Shown here: piece after piece, positions 24,436-33,979 of the stretch | How positions within the stretch are numbered: position 1 is the first letter of the stretch | Layout: every line of letters starts with the position of its first letter | The notes under the pieces: model-generated | Told to the model about the DNA's origin: nothing | Databases searched by the model: none | What the model saw: only the letters and a program-made list of their open reading frames with translations | NCBI GenBank assembly: GCA_965249005.1 | Contig: CBDFLD010000013.1 | Coordinates: forward strand, 124,001 to 188,000 | Length of the DNA: 64,000 bases | Direction: 5' to 3' | DNA from: CBDFLD01 sp965249005 | GTDB lineage: Bacteria > Acidobacteriota > UBA6911 | Made by a program: the position numbers and the translations under genes

Positions 24436-26244
24436 CTAACCCTCCGGGGCAGCCTCGTCGCGATTCCTCACTTCTCTCAAGTACGCTGCCATGTCCATGC
24501 CAACAGCTCGCGACACTCGATCCATGAGAAACTCCGCGATATCATCTGTTTTCGAGAGGCGGAAGACATCACTTGCAATGCTTTTGGCTTCCTCCATCCT
24601 GATCTGCTCGATGATGTGTCGGATCCTCGGTATGGTGTAAGGATTCATACTTAGTTGCCGGAAGCCCATGCCAAGGAGCAGAACCGCAAAGAGCGGATTC
24701 GAAGAAACTTCCCCGCAGATTCGGACTTCTCGGTCATTTTCTTTGCAGACTGCCGAAATTCGCTTCAGCGACCGAAGGATGGATGGATGTAACGGTTGAA
24801 AAAGGTGTGATACGTGCGGGTTCCCACGATCCACGGCCAAGGTATATTGAATCAAGTCGTTCGATCCCACACAAAAAAAGTCCACCTCATCTGCTAAATC
24901 TTCGAGCATCAGGACTACCGCGGGTATCTCGATCATCGCGCCTACTCGAATCGGAGGCACATCCAGATTCGCGGACCGCACCCTTCGCTCCGTCTCTTGG
25001 ATCAATCCACGAGCCTCCCGTACTTCCTCGATCGTCGAAACCATGGGGAGAACCATGTCTAACGTCCCCTGGCTGTTTGAACGGACTATGGCTTCGACTT
25101 GAGACTCGAAGACGTTTCTAGTACGGAGACTCAAACGGATTCCACGCAATCCGATACTTGGGTTCGCTTGCGGTTGAGACAGCAGCTGAGGGAACATCGC
25201 ATCCTCGACCGCATCCAAGGTCCGGATTGTCACGGGAAACGGAGACATGTCCTCACGCAACCGACTATAGGCTTCGATCTGCTCTTCCATAGTCGGGAAG
25301 CCTGCTCTGTGGGAAAAAAACAGGAACTCGGTTCGGAACAGTCCGATCCCTTCCGCTCCAAAGGTTCGCGCGGCCGAAACCTCATGCGGGATCTCCATGT
25401 TGGCCTGCAAACAAATGCCCCAACCGTCCTTCGTCCGAGGTGGGGCCGGCTCTTTCGGAGATGGGGATACCAAGGCCGCCGCGCCATTTTGGGATCGAGC
25501 CCGGAAGGATTCTACTCGATCGTCGCGAGGATCGAGAACGACCTCTCCCCGATCACCATCGATGAGGACCCGGCGACCCGGCGTCACCCGTGCCAGCAAG
25601 TTCTTGATTCCCATGATGGCGGGAATACGAAGGCTTCTGGCGATAATGGCCGTGTGCGAGGTCGGCCCGCCCGCCTCCAAGACCAAACCCTTGATCCTCT
25701 GAATATCCAACACGCCGAATGCGGACGGATAGAAGTCATGTGAAACCAAGATTAGCTCTTCCGGAAGCTGGAGTGAAACTTCACCCTCATCGCCGAACAG
25801 GTTCCGTTGAATTCGCTCGACCACGTCCTCGATGTCTTCCCCTCGTTCCCGAAAGTACTGTTCATCCAGCGAGTCATAGGCCTCTCGAATCCGATCCGAC
25901 GCGCGCCGTACCGCCCATTCCGCATTTGCCGCCTCTCCCCGAATGATCGATTCAATCTGTGAAAGGAGACTTCGATCTTCGAGTATCAATGCGTGAGCAT
26001 CCAGAATGTAGCTATGCTCCTTTCCCACTTTTTCCTCAAGCCGGGTCTTCAGGTCCCGGAGCTGGTCCCTGGACGCGCGGACAGCTTTCCTCAATCTTTC
26101 AATTTCGCTCTCTATGAGGTCTTTTGGAATCGATGTGCGAAACACAACCCTATCTTGCTTGTCCAGTTTGCAGACGTTCCCCAAGGCCTGGCCTGGTGAA
26201 ACACCCATACCGCGCAAGACTTGCTCGCTTTTGGAAGAGATCAC
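24436..26244 (-). CDS. ptsI: PTS enzyme I (phosphoenolpyruvate-protein phosphotransferase)
   Basis: This 602-residue enzyme I autophosphorylates from PEP and passes phosphate to HPr. The N-terminal HPr-binding domain leads to the phosphohistidine motif GGPTSHTAIIARSL. The C-terminal PEP barrel has LFRTEFLFF, GLRGIRLSL and the cysteine-containing ICGEVSSNPLFAVLLLGMGF. There is no N-terminal GAF domain, so it is PtsI rather than PtsP by architecture. The start overlaps ptsH by 4 bases. Confidence 0.96.
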   Translation of the reverse strand: MISSKSEQVLRGMGVSPGQALGNVCKLDKQDRVVFRTSIPKDLIESEIERLRKAVRASRDQLRDLKTRLEEKVGKEHSYILDAHALILEDRSLLSQIESIIRGEAANAEWAVRRASDRIREAYDSLDEQYFRERGEDIEDVVERIQRNLFGDEGEVSLQLPEELILVSHDFYPSAFGVLDIQRIKGLVLEAGGPTSHTAIIARSLRIPAIMGIKNLLARVTPGRRVLIDGDRGEVVLDPRDDRVESFRARSQNGAAALVSPSPKEPAPPRTKDGWGICLQANMEIPHEVSAARTFGAEGIGLFRTEFLFFSHRAGFPTMEEQIEAYSRLREDMSPFPVTIRTLDAVEDAMFPQLLSQPQANPSIGLRGIRLSLRTRNVFESQVEAIVRSNSQGTLDMVLPMVSTIEEVREARGLIQETERRVRSANLDVPPIRVGAMIEIPAVVLMLEDLADEVDFFCVGSNDLIQYTLAVDRGNPHVSHLFQPLHPSILRSLKRISAVCKENDREVRICGEVSSNPLFAVLLLGMGFRQLSMNPYTIPRIRHIIEQIRMEEAKSIASDVFRLSKTDDIAEFLMDRVSRAVGMDMAAYLREVRNRDEAAPEG

Positions 26245-26516
26245 TGTGCCTCGCCAAAACCTTCCTCAAACAACTGCTCAATCGCGATTGTTGCCTGGGC
26301 CTCATCTTCCCCGTGGATCGACAGGTGTAGGCATGTTCCCGAAGAGGCGGCCAGCGCCAAAACGCCCAGGATACTCTTGCCATCTGCTTGGGCTCGGCTA
26401 TCCGCCCTTTCGAGAACTATCTCGCTCTTGAACCCCGAGGCGAGTCGAACGAGCTTGGCCGCGGCGCGAGCGTGGAGGCCGAGGTTGTTACAAACCTGCA
26501 CCGTCCTCTGTATCAT
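26241..26516 (-). CDS. ptsH: Phosphocarrier protein HPr
   Basis: This 91-residue HPr has the active-site His15 in LGLHARAAAKLV and a regulatory-type Ser (about residue 48) in ADGKSILGVLALAAS, the region phosphorylated by HPr kinase in organisms that have one. It overlaps both neighbours by 4 bases. No sugar-specific EIIB or EIIC lies in the window, so a regulatory rather than sugar-uptake role is likely (inference). Confidence 0.96.
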   Translation of the reverse strand: MIQRTVQVCNNLGLHARAAAKLVRLASGFKSEIVLERADSRAQADGKSILGVLALAASSGTCLHLSIHGEDEAQATIAIEQLFEEGFGEAQ

Positions 26517-26911
26517 TTTTCCAGGAAATCGCTCGCCAGCGTTATGCTCGATTGTCCCTGGTCCCGGACGCTCGCCGCCAAAGCAACCAGCGACTCTCCT
26601 TCCTTGCGATTGGCAATTTTGATGATCATTGGCAGGTTGACCCCCGTAACCACCTCCACTTTTCCAGGGTCGTGAAAGGAAAAAGCAATGTTAGAAGGTG
26701 TTCCTCCAAACATGTCCGTAACGATCAGTACTCCCTCGCCGAGGTCAGCCTCTGTAATAAGTCTCCGGATTTCCTCTGTTGCCTCGTTCACATCGTCGTG
26801 CCAGCCGATGGACACGGCATGGACATGAGAGATCTCTCCCACAATCATCTCCGCTGCCGCGAGGAGCTCCTGGGACAGGTGCCCGTGACTCACAACCAAT
26901 GTTACGACCAT
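26513..26911 (-). CDS. PTS EIIA component, mannose family
   Basis: The 132-residue EIIA(Man)-type domain has the phosphohistidine near the start (His9 or 11 in VVSHGHLSQELL) and the fold motif VTDMFGGTPSNIA. It is a single domain without attached EIIB. Placement between rapZ and ptsH, next to rpoN and hpf, is the common arrangement for a PTS used in regulation (PTS-Ntr-like). Overlap with ptsH is 4 bases. Confidence 0.93.
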   Translation of the reverse strand: MVVTLVVSHGHLSQELLAAAEMIVGEISHVHAVSIGWHDDVNEATEEIRRLITEADLGEGVLIVTDMFGGTPSNIAFSFHDPGKVEVVTGVNLPMIIKIANRKEGESLVALAASVRDQGQSSITLASDFLEK

Positions 26912-26994
26912 GCTGCGCTTTCCCAGCTAGTGTTGTTTCCGGATCTTCGTCACGCGGCAAGCCGTTATTGATGGTCTCCGGCTTGGCGCCACTG

Positions 26995-27864
26995 CTAGAC
27001 TTCGCGGTCCATATCACGATGTCGAATCTGGAGCAACGCTCCTTTTGACTTGATGAGTCGAGCCAGCTCCTCAACTACAAATACCGATCGATGCCGTCCC
27101 CCCGTACATCCGATGCCAACCGTGAGGTAACTCTTCCTTTCGTTAATGTAATGCGGAATCAGATACCGGAGGAAGGAGCGCAGTCGGCGAATAAAATCGC
27201 TGGTTTCCTTGAAGGAGCGCAGGTACTTGACCACTCGATGGTGCTGTCCGGAGAGAGTACGAAGGCTATCCTCGAAATACGGATTGGGCAAAAAGCGCAC
27301 GTCGAACATCAGATCAGATTCCAACGGAATCCCATGCTTGTAGCCAAAGCTGACGAGATTCACGTGGAGGTGTGCGCTTTCCTCCGTAGCGTTAAAGCGT
27401 TCCAGAATTGTAGCTTTCGTCTGATGGATGGAATATTCGGTCGTATCGATGACGATGTCAGCCAAATCGCGAATTTTTCTGAGGCTCTTGCGTTCTTTGC
27501 GGATCGCATCGCGCAAGGATTGTTCGTTCTTGAGTGGATGTGGTCTTCGCGTTTCGCTGAAACGGCGCACCAAGATCTCATCGCCTGCCTCCAAGTAGAG
27601 AACGACGAGCCGGAATTCGTATTCTCTTATGTCCTGGAGGATCTTCTCCAGATCTCGCAGTCTCTCTCCCGCTCGGATATCGATCACCAGCGCGGTCTGA
27701 GCTACCTCCCCGCCGCTAACGTGGATACCGTCAATGAAGTTGGGAATCAATGGAACAGGCAGGTTGTCGATGCAAAAAAAGCCGAGGTCTTCAAAAGCCT
27801 TTAGAACGGTTCCCTTGCCGGAGCCGCTCATTCCCGTAACGATGACCAGATCTTGTAGGCTCAT
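26995..27864 (-). CDS. rapZ: RapZ/YvcJ-family P-loop nucleotide- and RNA-binding protein
   Basis: This 289-residue protein has the Walker A motif GMSGSGKGT at the N-terminus, followed by FFCIDNLP. The C-terminal domain carries VGIGCTGGRHRSVFVVEELAR, used for metabolite and RNA contacts in this family. In E. coli RapZ targets GlmZ sRNA to RNase E and controls glucosamine-6-phosphate synthesis. Whether that pathway exists here is unknown. It lies between hpf (63-base gap) and EIIA (83-base gap). Confidence 0.95.
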   Translation of the reverse strand: MSLQDLVIVTGMSGSGKGTVLKAFEDLGFFCIDNLPVPLIPNFIDGIHVSGGEVAQTALVIDIRAGERLRDLEKILQDIREYEFRLVVLYLEAGDEILVRRFSETRRPHPLKNEQSLRDAIRKERKSLRKIRDLADIVIDTTEYSIHQTKATILERFNATEESAHLHVNLVSFGYKHGIPLESDLMFDVRFLPNPYFEDSLRTLSGQHHRVVKYLRSFKETSDFIRRLRSFLRYLIPHYINERKSYLTVGIGCTGGRHRSVFVVEELARLIKSKGALLQIRHRDMDREV

Positions 27865-27927
27865 GGGCGGGAACCGGCACTCGTCAAAAAGGTCGTTCCT
27901 GAAGGACCAAGCCCTCGTTACACACGA

Positions 27928-28458
27928 TCACCCGCATATGAGTGCGAGTGATCCATCTCGTCGCCGGTAAAGAACGTTCAAAAGGCCTGACTCCACATTC
28001 CGAAACACGACAAACGGATAATCCGACTCGCCGAGTTCCATCACGGCCTCTTCAACTTCCATCGGCTTTTTCTGGATTTCCTCGACCAGAATGCCGTCGG
28101 GCTTTTCCGTGGATGAATCTCCGGGAACTTCCGACTTACGGGCAAGTGCGCTTGCTTTGGCGATGTGACGCTTGCTTTCGATACGCTTGCTCTTTCGCTT
28201 CAACGCTTGACGCTCTAGTTTCTCGACCGCACGAGTGATAGTTGAATACAGATCCCTGGTTTCTCCCTGAACCGTAAGGTTGAGAAGCTTGGACTTTAGA
28301 AGGATTTCGGCAAGATGCCGCTCTTTTTCCACTTCGAGAACGACGTGAACGTTAAGCTCATCTCCCAAGGTCCGGCTGAGCTTGTTGAGCTTACGCAGTA
28401 TATAGTCGCGAATGGCATCGGTTATCACGATGTGCCTTCCCGTGATCTCGACATTCAT
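27928..28458 (-). CDS. hpf: Long-form ribosome hibernation promoting factor
   Basis: The first ~95 of 176 residues form the YfiA/HPF ribosome-binding domain (MNVEITGRHI, LHVVLE-like strand, then RDLYSTITRAVEKLERQ). After a charged linker comes the C-terminal dimerisation domain with PFVVFRNVESGLLNVLYRRRDG. The two-domain architecture is the long form, which pairs ribosomes into 100S dimers. I chose the ATG at 28458, because GGAAG lies upstream; the longer frame adds an unmatched leader. The gene follows rpoN, as in many Gram-negative genomes. Confidence 0.94.
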   Translation of the reverse strand: MNVEITGRHIVITDAIRDYILRKLNKLSRTLGDELNVHVVLEVEKERHLAEILLKSKLLNLTVQGETRDLYSTITRAVEKLERQALKRKSKRIESKRHIAKASALARKSEVPGDSSTEKPDGILVEEIQKKPMEVEEAVMELGESDYPFVVFRNVESGLLNVLYRRRDGSLALICG

Positions 28459-28539
28459 AGTGACTCTTCCTTTTTTAGAGATCCAACCGGCGATTCGATT
28501 CGTCGCGCCTGAAATCACGATAGTTTTCGAGGTGTCGAA

Positions 28540-29991
28540 TCAGAAGAGGTAGCTGATCTTTCGCTCACGAGAGCCAGGCACCTGCATTTGCTCTCGGTAC
28601 TTTGCCACCGTTCGACGGTTAACGAAGACATCTTCTCCTTTGAGGAGTTGTGCAATCTGGTTGTCGGAGTAAGGCTTCTTTTTGTTCTCATTCTCGATAA
28701 ATTTCTCGATCTTCAGCTTCACCTGAGTGATGGACAGCTCTCCCCCATCCGATTTCCCTACGCCCATGGTAAAGAATTTGCGCAACTCGATGACCCCTTG
28801 CGGAGTGTCGACGTACTTGTTGGTTACGACCCGACTGATGGTAGAACTATGAACCCCCAGTTCGCTGGCCACGTCTTTGATCAGCATTGGACGCAGCGCA
28901 GATGGGCCTTGCTCTAGAAACTCTCGTTGTCGGTTGACGATGCAGACACAGACCTTGTAGATCGTCTGCTTTCGCTGGCTCACGCTGCGGAGCAGATCGA
29001 CGGCCGATCTGAACTTCTCCTTCAAAAAACTCTTCGTTTGACCGGTGACGCCGTTGCTCTTGAGCAGTGCCTTGTAACCTGCATTGAGCCTGAGCTGCGG
29101 CATCCCTTCGTCGTTTTGAAGAATGACGAACTCGTCATTGACCTTTGTAATTGTAACTTCCGGCTGAACATAGGTCGCATTTTGCGGATTGTATCTCTGT
29201 CCGGGCTTCGGAATCAGCCGTCGGATCATTTCGACGGAATGAAGCACCTCTTCAAAGGTCACTTCGGTCTTGCTGGCGATTTCCTTGAACTTGTGCCCTT
29301 CTAGCAATTGAAGGTGATCGCGAATAATTCTCGCCGCCAGACTGTCCGCCAGGTCCATGGCCACTAGTTGTAACGACAGGCACTCGCGCAAATCCCTGGC
29401 CGCCACGCCCAAAGGCTCCAGCCCCTGTACCGATCGAAGAGCTACCTCGGCTTCTTCCACGGTGCAGGAACACAGTTCCGACAGTTCCTCTATGGCTAGA
29501 GTGAGATAGCCGTCTCCGTCTAGATTCCCGATGATCTGTCGAGCAATCTCTTCCGTCTTCGGCTCGATTTCCAGGAGCCCGAGCTGCCAGGTCAGGTGGT
29601 CACTCAACGAGCTAGGGCGCACCAGGAAGGTTTCAAACGAGGGTTTCTCGTTGTCCTCGAACTCCCGATTCCGATACCCCGTGTCGAGATATTCGTCAAA
29701 AAAGTACCGAAAGTCTATCTCGTCAAAGGAGTCTCGCTCATCCTCCGACTTTTCGGCCGTTTCGGCGCTTTCCTCTGCGGGCGTCTCCTCCCCAGGCGCA
29801 GCTGGGGGCTCCGGCTCCACGACCTCTTCCAGGATGGGATTCTCCATCATCTCCTGGTTGAGCATCTCCTGAAGCTCCATTTTATTGAGCTGGAGAAGTT
29901 CGATTTTTTGCAGAAGGGATGGGGTAAGTGCCAGCCGTTGGCTTAATCGGACTTCGAGCGTTTGTCTTAGATACGGTCGCCTTTGGTTCAT
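28540..29991 (-). CDS. rpoN: RNA polymerase sigma-54 factor
   Basis: This 483-residue sigma-54 has the Gln/Leu-rich activator-binding region I at the start (QRLALTPSLLQKIELLQLNKMEL), an acidic region II to about residue 120, the core-binding region, a helix-turn-helix segment (DVASELGVHSSTISRVV), and the RpoN box with VNRRTVAKYRE near the C-terminus. It binds -24/-12 promoters and needs AAA+ activators, none of which is encoded in the window. It starts right after the lptB stop. Confidence 0.97.
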   Translation of the reverse strand: MNQRRPYLRQTLEVRLSQRLALTPSLLQKIELLQLNKMELQEMLNQEMMENPILEEVVEPEPPAAPGEETPAEESAETAEKSEDERDSFDEIDFRYFFDEYLDTGYRNREFEDNEKPSFETFLVRPSSLSDHLTWQLGLLEIEPKTEEIARQIIGNLDGDGYLTLAIEELSELCSCTVEEAEVALRSVQGLEPLGVAARDLRECLSLQLVAMDLADSLAARIIRDHLQLLEGHKFKEIASKTEVTFEEVLHSVEMIRRLIPKPGQRYNPQNATYVQPEVTITKVNDEFVILQNDEGMPQLRLNAGYKALLKSNGVTGQTKSFLKEKFRSAVDLLRSVSQRKQTIYKVCVCIVNRQREFLEQGPSALRPMLIKDVASELGVHSSTISRVVTNKYVDTPQGVIELRKFFTMGVGKSDGGELSITQVKLKIEKFIENENKKKPYSDNQIAQLLKGEDVFVNRRTVAKYREQMQVPGSRERKISYLF

Positions 29992-29993
29992 AC

Positions 29994-30722
29994 CTAGTTC
30001 AATCTAAAATCCTCTCCCAGGTAAACCTTTTGAACTTCGAAATCACTGGCAAGCTCACTTGGGGAGCCATCGCGAAAGATTCTCCCCTTGTTTATTATAT
30101 AAGCCCGGTCGGTTATATTCAAAGTTTCCCGAACGTTGTGATCGGTAATCAAGACCCCGATTCTACGTTCTCGCAGCTGGGCAATGATGCGTTGAATGTC
30201 CCTCACGGCCAGCGGGTCTATTCCCGCAAATGGTTCATCCAAAAGGACAAACTTCGGCGTCAAGACAAGCGCGCGCGCGATCTCGAGCCGTCTTCGCTCG
30301 CCTCCGGACAGCGTGTACGCTCCCTGGCGCCGCAGGTGGCCGATTCCAAACTCCTCCAGCAACTGCGACACCATCTGTTCCTGCCGGTTCTTCGCGAGAG
30401 AGAGACTTTCCGCAATGCTACGGAGATTCTCCTCAACGGTGAGTTTTCGAAACACCGAAGGCTCCTGTGGCAGATAGCTTACGCCGGACCGGGCCCTCAT
30501 ATACATCGGAAGCTGCGTGATTTCTTCGCTGTCGAGGAGAACCCGTCCCGAATCAGGCGTGACAAGGCCGACGATAATATAGAACGTCGTGGTCTTTCCC
30601 GCCCCATTGGGCCCAAGCAATCCAACCACTTCCCCTTGACGGAGAAGCAAATCGACATCGCTGAGTACCTTTCGGCTTCGGTAGGACTTGCTCAGGTCTG
30701 TCGCTTGCAAGGTGGATGGCAT
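29994..30722 (-). CDS. lptB: LPS transport ATPase LptB
   Basis: The 242-residue ABC ATPase has Walker A GPNGAGKTT, signature LSGGERRRLEIAR and Walker B FVLLDEPFAGID. The stretch GVSYLPQEPSVFRKLTVEENL is typical of LptB. It powers LPS extraction from the inner membrane with LptFG, which lies outside this window. It lies 31 bases after the LptC/LptA gene and next to rpoN, the conserved order. Confidence 0.95.
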   Translation of the reverse strand: MPSTLQATDLSKSYRSRKVLSDVDLLLRQGEVVGLLGPNGAGKTTTFYIIVGLVTPDSGRVLLDSEEITQLPMYMRARSGVSYLPQEPSVFRKLTVEENLRSIAESLSLAKNRQEQMVSQLLEEFGIGHLRRQGAYTLSGGERRRLEIARALVLTPKFVLLDEPFAGIDPLAVRDIQRIIAQLRERRIGVLITDHNVRETLNITDRAYIINKGRIFRDGSPSELASDFEVQKVYLGEDFRLN

Positions 30723-30753
30723 TGTAAGTCATTTCAAAACAATAATTTACAGG

Positions 30754-33231
30754 TCATTCGGGGTTTTCGAGCAGGATCCTATCACCGGCCGAAAAGAATG
30801 TCAACTGACGCGCTTCCGACTTCCCTTTTCCTTCCTCGAAGATCGTGGCGGGCCTCCCGTGCACGACGAACTTTCCAGGATCGGTTAGGTACTCACCCCA
30901 TTGACCCTCGGCATTTCGCCCTGGTTGAAGTACGCGGAGTCGGCCGGAGGCCACTGCGCGCTGCACGGTTGGCTCGCCTGGCACCAATGTCACCTCGACC
31001 GTATCCGCGTGGAGCTCTAAATCGTCTGTTTCAACCAAGACTGTGCCGTGATACTCGATTCTATCTTGCTGCCGTTGATAGTCCATACGTTGGCTGCGAA
31101 CCATCAGGCTGCGACGGACACTTTCGTCGTGCCCCCCCCTTCCCTCCGGCAAGGTCCATAGCAGATGTTCGACCGTCTCCTGCGCCTGGATCTGCACACC
31201 GGAATCGAGAATCGTCAGTACTCTCGCGCGGAGCTGACTCTCCTCGGCAAGCATCTCCACGGCACCAACGTAACGCGCGCTTGCTTCTTTTTCCCGGTAC
31301 TCCATCGAGTCGGCCGTGACGACGGTCGGGGAGGAAGAACGGACGCCTCTGCGTTTCTGTTCCGTCATATTCTGCTGCAGCACGGACCGGACATCGCCGC
31401 GCACCGTTAGGAAACGCTGCTCCAAGTCGTACTCCATGAGTTTTCCGGTCGTGATTCCATCCCCGTTGCTGATCCTGGGCGAGCCTCGCAAAACCATGGA
31501 CTCAGATTTAGCCCTATAGATTGCGTTGTCCGACCAAACCTTTTGGACCCCGTTTTCCAGCTTGAATTTGCCTGATTGGACTACCTCTTGAACCTGACCG
31601 TCGGATTCATCAAAGCGGGCGGCTATGTGCGAGCTGGAAGTTCGGAACTGGCCTACCCCCCCCGGAGAGTTCGTCAAATCATCATAGGTCACACGCACAT
31701 CGCCCCAGCCCTCGAAACCGCTCAGCCGGTTGTTCCCGGGGAAGAAATCGAACATCATCCGGTCCGCCTCCAATCGGCGAATCGGCACGGGTCCGGCGCT
31801 GGCCCCTGCGATTGTCAGGGTAGTCCCACCGTCGGCTCTGCCGGAGTCCAGATAGTTGCCATCCTCGGCGTATTGCAGCATGAGCCGGTCGGAGCTCAAA
31901 ACGCGATCTTCCTCCGATCCTGTACCCGCGGCAGTTTCGGCAACAGAGTTCCAGGTCACGAACTCCTGTGCAAGAATGTTCGACAGGACCGCATGCTCCT
32001 TGGACGCTTTGAATCCCAGCCGGATACTCGCGGCACTCAATTCATCCCTTCCAGTCGGGTAGCTTCGAAGGATCGACGCCTTTTGGTTCAGCGAAATCTC
32101 ATCTACGAGTCCGGCAGCGGAGAATCGTATTTGCATCTGCTCTCCCGTCATCGTCGTATCTCCTGAAGACGACGAAGCTATTCTCGACTCAACGGAAAAA
32201 CGGCCCTGAATTTCCTCTAGTCCGCCGTCCTGAGGGCTCATGAGCATCCGGATCTCACCTCCCTCGATCTCGATCTTGGAGCCCTCGGCCATCGACATCA
32301 ACGAAGCATTTCCAATGACCACGACCTGCTCGATGCCTCCGGACGGCAGAAACTCAAACTCAATGCTATCTCCGCTCAGCCATCGATTCGATCGACCATC
32401 TTGCTGTTGGTAGGACGCCTCGCCCTCGCTCCGTATCGACAGAATCGCATTCGTCTCAGGATCCAGCCGCGATTCGATCACGTTGCCCAGCAGCTCGTCA
32501 TGCTCGGACCGCAATTGCGCCGCCCCGAGGAACTTGACTTCGTGGCCGCCCTCCGAATACGACGCGCGCGATGCCACAATCCGATAGGGTCGTGTTGTCG
32601 CCTTGCCGTCCTCGACGACCATTCGGTTCAATTCGAAATCCACGTCACTGAGCAGCTCGATCGATTGTCCATTCTGATACCGGACACCGCGCGACGTACC
32701 ATCTCCCTGCGGTATCTCAATTTCGACGAGATCCCTGGTCTCTCCGACGCCCGAGTTCATATGGTAGCGAAGGCTTTCCGTCGCAAGTTCGACACTCTTA
32801 CCCAATCCAATCCGGACATCGCCCTTGAACAAAGCGTTCCTGGCAACTTTGTCGTATACCGCCCGCTCGCTGCGGATGTGATTTTGAACACTCCCGTCGG
32901 GATAGAAGTCGAATGCCTCGATCCCGTCCAGATGGTTCTTGCCTTCCTTGGTTTCCAACAATCGGTCCGCCAGGATCCTGAATCGCTCGTGGCCGGCGCG
33001 ATGCTGCGAGTATTCGATTCTGTCGGCACTTCGAAGAGCGGCGGGATCGAGAAGCTCACTTCCTTGGGCGCTCGGGGCCGGACGAGCACGGCGGGTCTGA
33101 AAATAGTTGAAGGCAACGCCGGCAAGGAGAATCACGATGACGGCAACAAGTCCGGAGCGCAAAGCGCGAATACGGGACGTTCTCCGGCTTACTTTTGGCG
33201 TCGCGGATGGATTCGCCCGTTCTTGCAACAA
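30754..33231 (-). CDS. Large LptC/LptA-like LPS transport protein (apparent fusion)
   Basis: This 825-residue protein is much longer than LptC (about 190) or LptA (about 185). One N-terminal membrane anchor (about residues 28-46) is followed by an LptC-like segment with ADRLLETKEGKNHLDGIEAFDFYPDG. A long middle of repeated beta-strand patterns follows (V/I-x-x-x-x-G hairpins). The C-terminal part resembles OstA/LptA (TADSMEYREKEASARYVGAVEM, QRMDYQRQQDRIEYHGTVLVE). No separate lptA was seen, so this probably forms most of the periplasmic bridge in one chain. It starts 57 bases after the hypothetical gene and leads into lptB. Confidence 0.82.
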   Translation of the reverse strand: MLQERANPSATPKVSRRTSRIRALRSGLVAVIVILLAGVAFNYFQTRRARPAPSAQGSELLDPAALRSADRIEYSQHRAGHERFRILADRLLETKEGKNHLDGIEAFDFYPDGSVQNHIRSERAVYDKVARNALFKGDVRIGLGKSVELATESLRYHMNSGVGETRDLVEIEIPQGDGTSRGVRYQNGQSIELLSDVDFELNRMVVEDGKATTRPYRIVASRASYSEGGHEVKFLGAAQLRSEHDELLGNVIESRLDPETNAILSIRSEGEASYQQQDGRSNRWLSGDSIEFEFLPSGGIEQVVVIGNASLMSMAEGSKIEIEGGEIRMLMSPQDGGLEEIQGRFSVESRIASSSSGDTTMTGEQMQIRFSAAGLVDEISLNQKASILRSYPTGRDELSAASIRLGFKASKEHAVLSNILAQEFVTWNSVAETAAGTGSEEDRVLSSDRLMLQYAEDGNYLDSGRADGGTTLTIAGASAGPVPIRRLEADRMMFDFFPGNNRLSGFEGWGDVRVTYDDLTNSPGGVGQFRTSSSHIAARFDESDGQVQEVVQSGKFKLENGVQKVWSDNAIYRAKSESMVLRGSPRISNGDGITTGKLMEYDLEQRFLTVRGDVRSVLQQNMTEQKRRGVRSSSPTVVTADSMEYREKEASARYVGAVEMLAEESQLRARVLTILDSGVQIQAQETVEHLLWTLPEGRGGHDESVRRSLMVRSQRMDYQRQQDRIEYHGTVLVETDDLELHADTVEVTLVPGEPTVQRAVASGRLRVLQPGRNAEGQWGEYLTDPGKFVVHGRPATIFEEGKGKSEARQLTFFSAGDRILLENPE

Positions 33232-33288
33232 GAGTTCCTCGCTGGAAGCCCATCACGCGTCCGGGCAACGATCGGTACGTGAGGGCCG

Positions 33289-33915
33289 CTATGGGTTGGC
33301 GCGAAGCTTTCGCGCGTTATAGTTCTCCGCTACCACCGAACCGGATGCGAGATCCACTTTCCAGATGTAGGTAATCTCTGCACCACGCGTCGTGTCGTCA
33401 AAGACGAGTCTCACAAGGAATACATCTTGCCGCCGTTGTAGCGCGGACCAATCTCGCAAGCGAAGCGACCCAGCTTGATCCGCTGTCATCCGGGCGATCC
33501 TCGGATCTGATTCCACGAGATGCTCAAAGGCTTTCCGTTCCCTTTCTCCCCGGAGAAACTCCGGTTCGGCAGGATCCTCTTCGATCCAGGGAACGTACTC
33601 TCCTTCGTGCGCCGGCGAAAGCTCTCCTGATGTATGCACCCCGCCGCCGATGTTGAACACGGGCGGATACGGAACCGGTGTGGGCACTGGACGTAAGAAT
33701 TCCCTCGGAACCGGGTAGCGGTTCTCCCCAGTTTTGGCGTAGGCGAGTGCCGCTTCCATCGGATATGGACCGAGAGCGCCCACAATCGAATCGAATCTTG
33801 AGGAAAGACGAGCGCGCAGCGCAGGGACAGCTACGATGGGCAACCCCACCAGCACGACAAAAAGCAAGAGACCATGGTGGTTACGCCTCGCATGCCGAAG
33901 CTTCGATGCAAACAT
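33289..33915 (-). CDS. Membrane-anchored protein of unknown function
   Basis: The 208-residue protein starts at ATG 33915 with gggagg upstream. One membrane helix lies near residues 15-35 (GLLLFVVLVGLPIVAVPAL), followed by a proline-rich linker (RPVPTPVPYPPVFN) and a C-terminal region with a strand-rich end, AEITYIWKVDLASGSVVAENYN. I do not recognise a family. It lies between prfB and the lptCA gene, 57 bases before the latter, so a link with LPS export is possible only by position. Confidence 0.7.
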   Translation of the reverse strand: MFASKLRHARRNHHGLLLFVVLVGLPIVAVPALRARLSSRFDSIVGALGPYPMEAALAYAKTGENRYPVPREFLRPVPTPVPYPPVFNIGGGVHTSGELSPAHEGEYVPWIEEDPAEPEFLRGERERKAFEHLVESDPRIARMTADQAGSLRLRDWSALQRRQDVFLVRLVFDDTTRGAEITYIWKVDLASGSVVAENYNARKLRANP

Positions 33916-33979
33916 TCCGGGCCTCCCGCCTTGCTGCGCTGCCATCGACTGGCTTCCCTCTATGCCCCCCCTCCGAGTG

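Noticed and set aside
29928..31319. 463-codon plus-strand open frame opposite lptB and lptCA
   Set aside because: It is fully antisense to two well-supported genes, rich in Arg/Ser/Pro with no motif or ribosome site.
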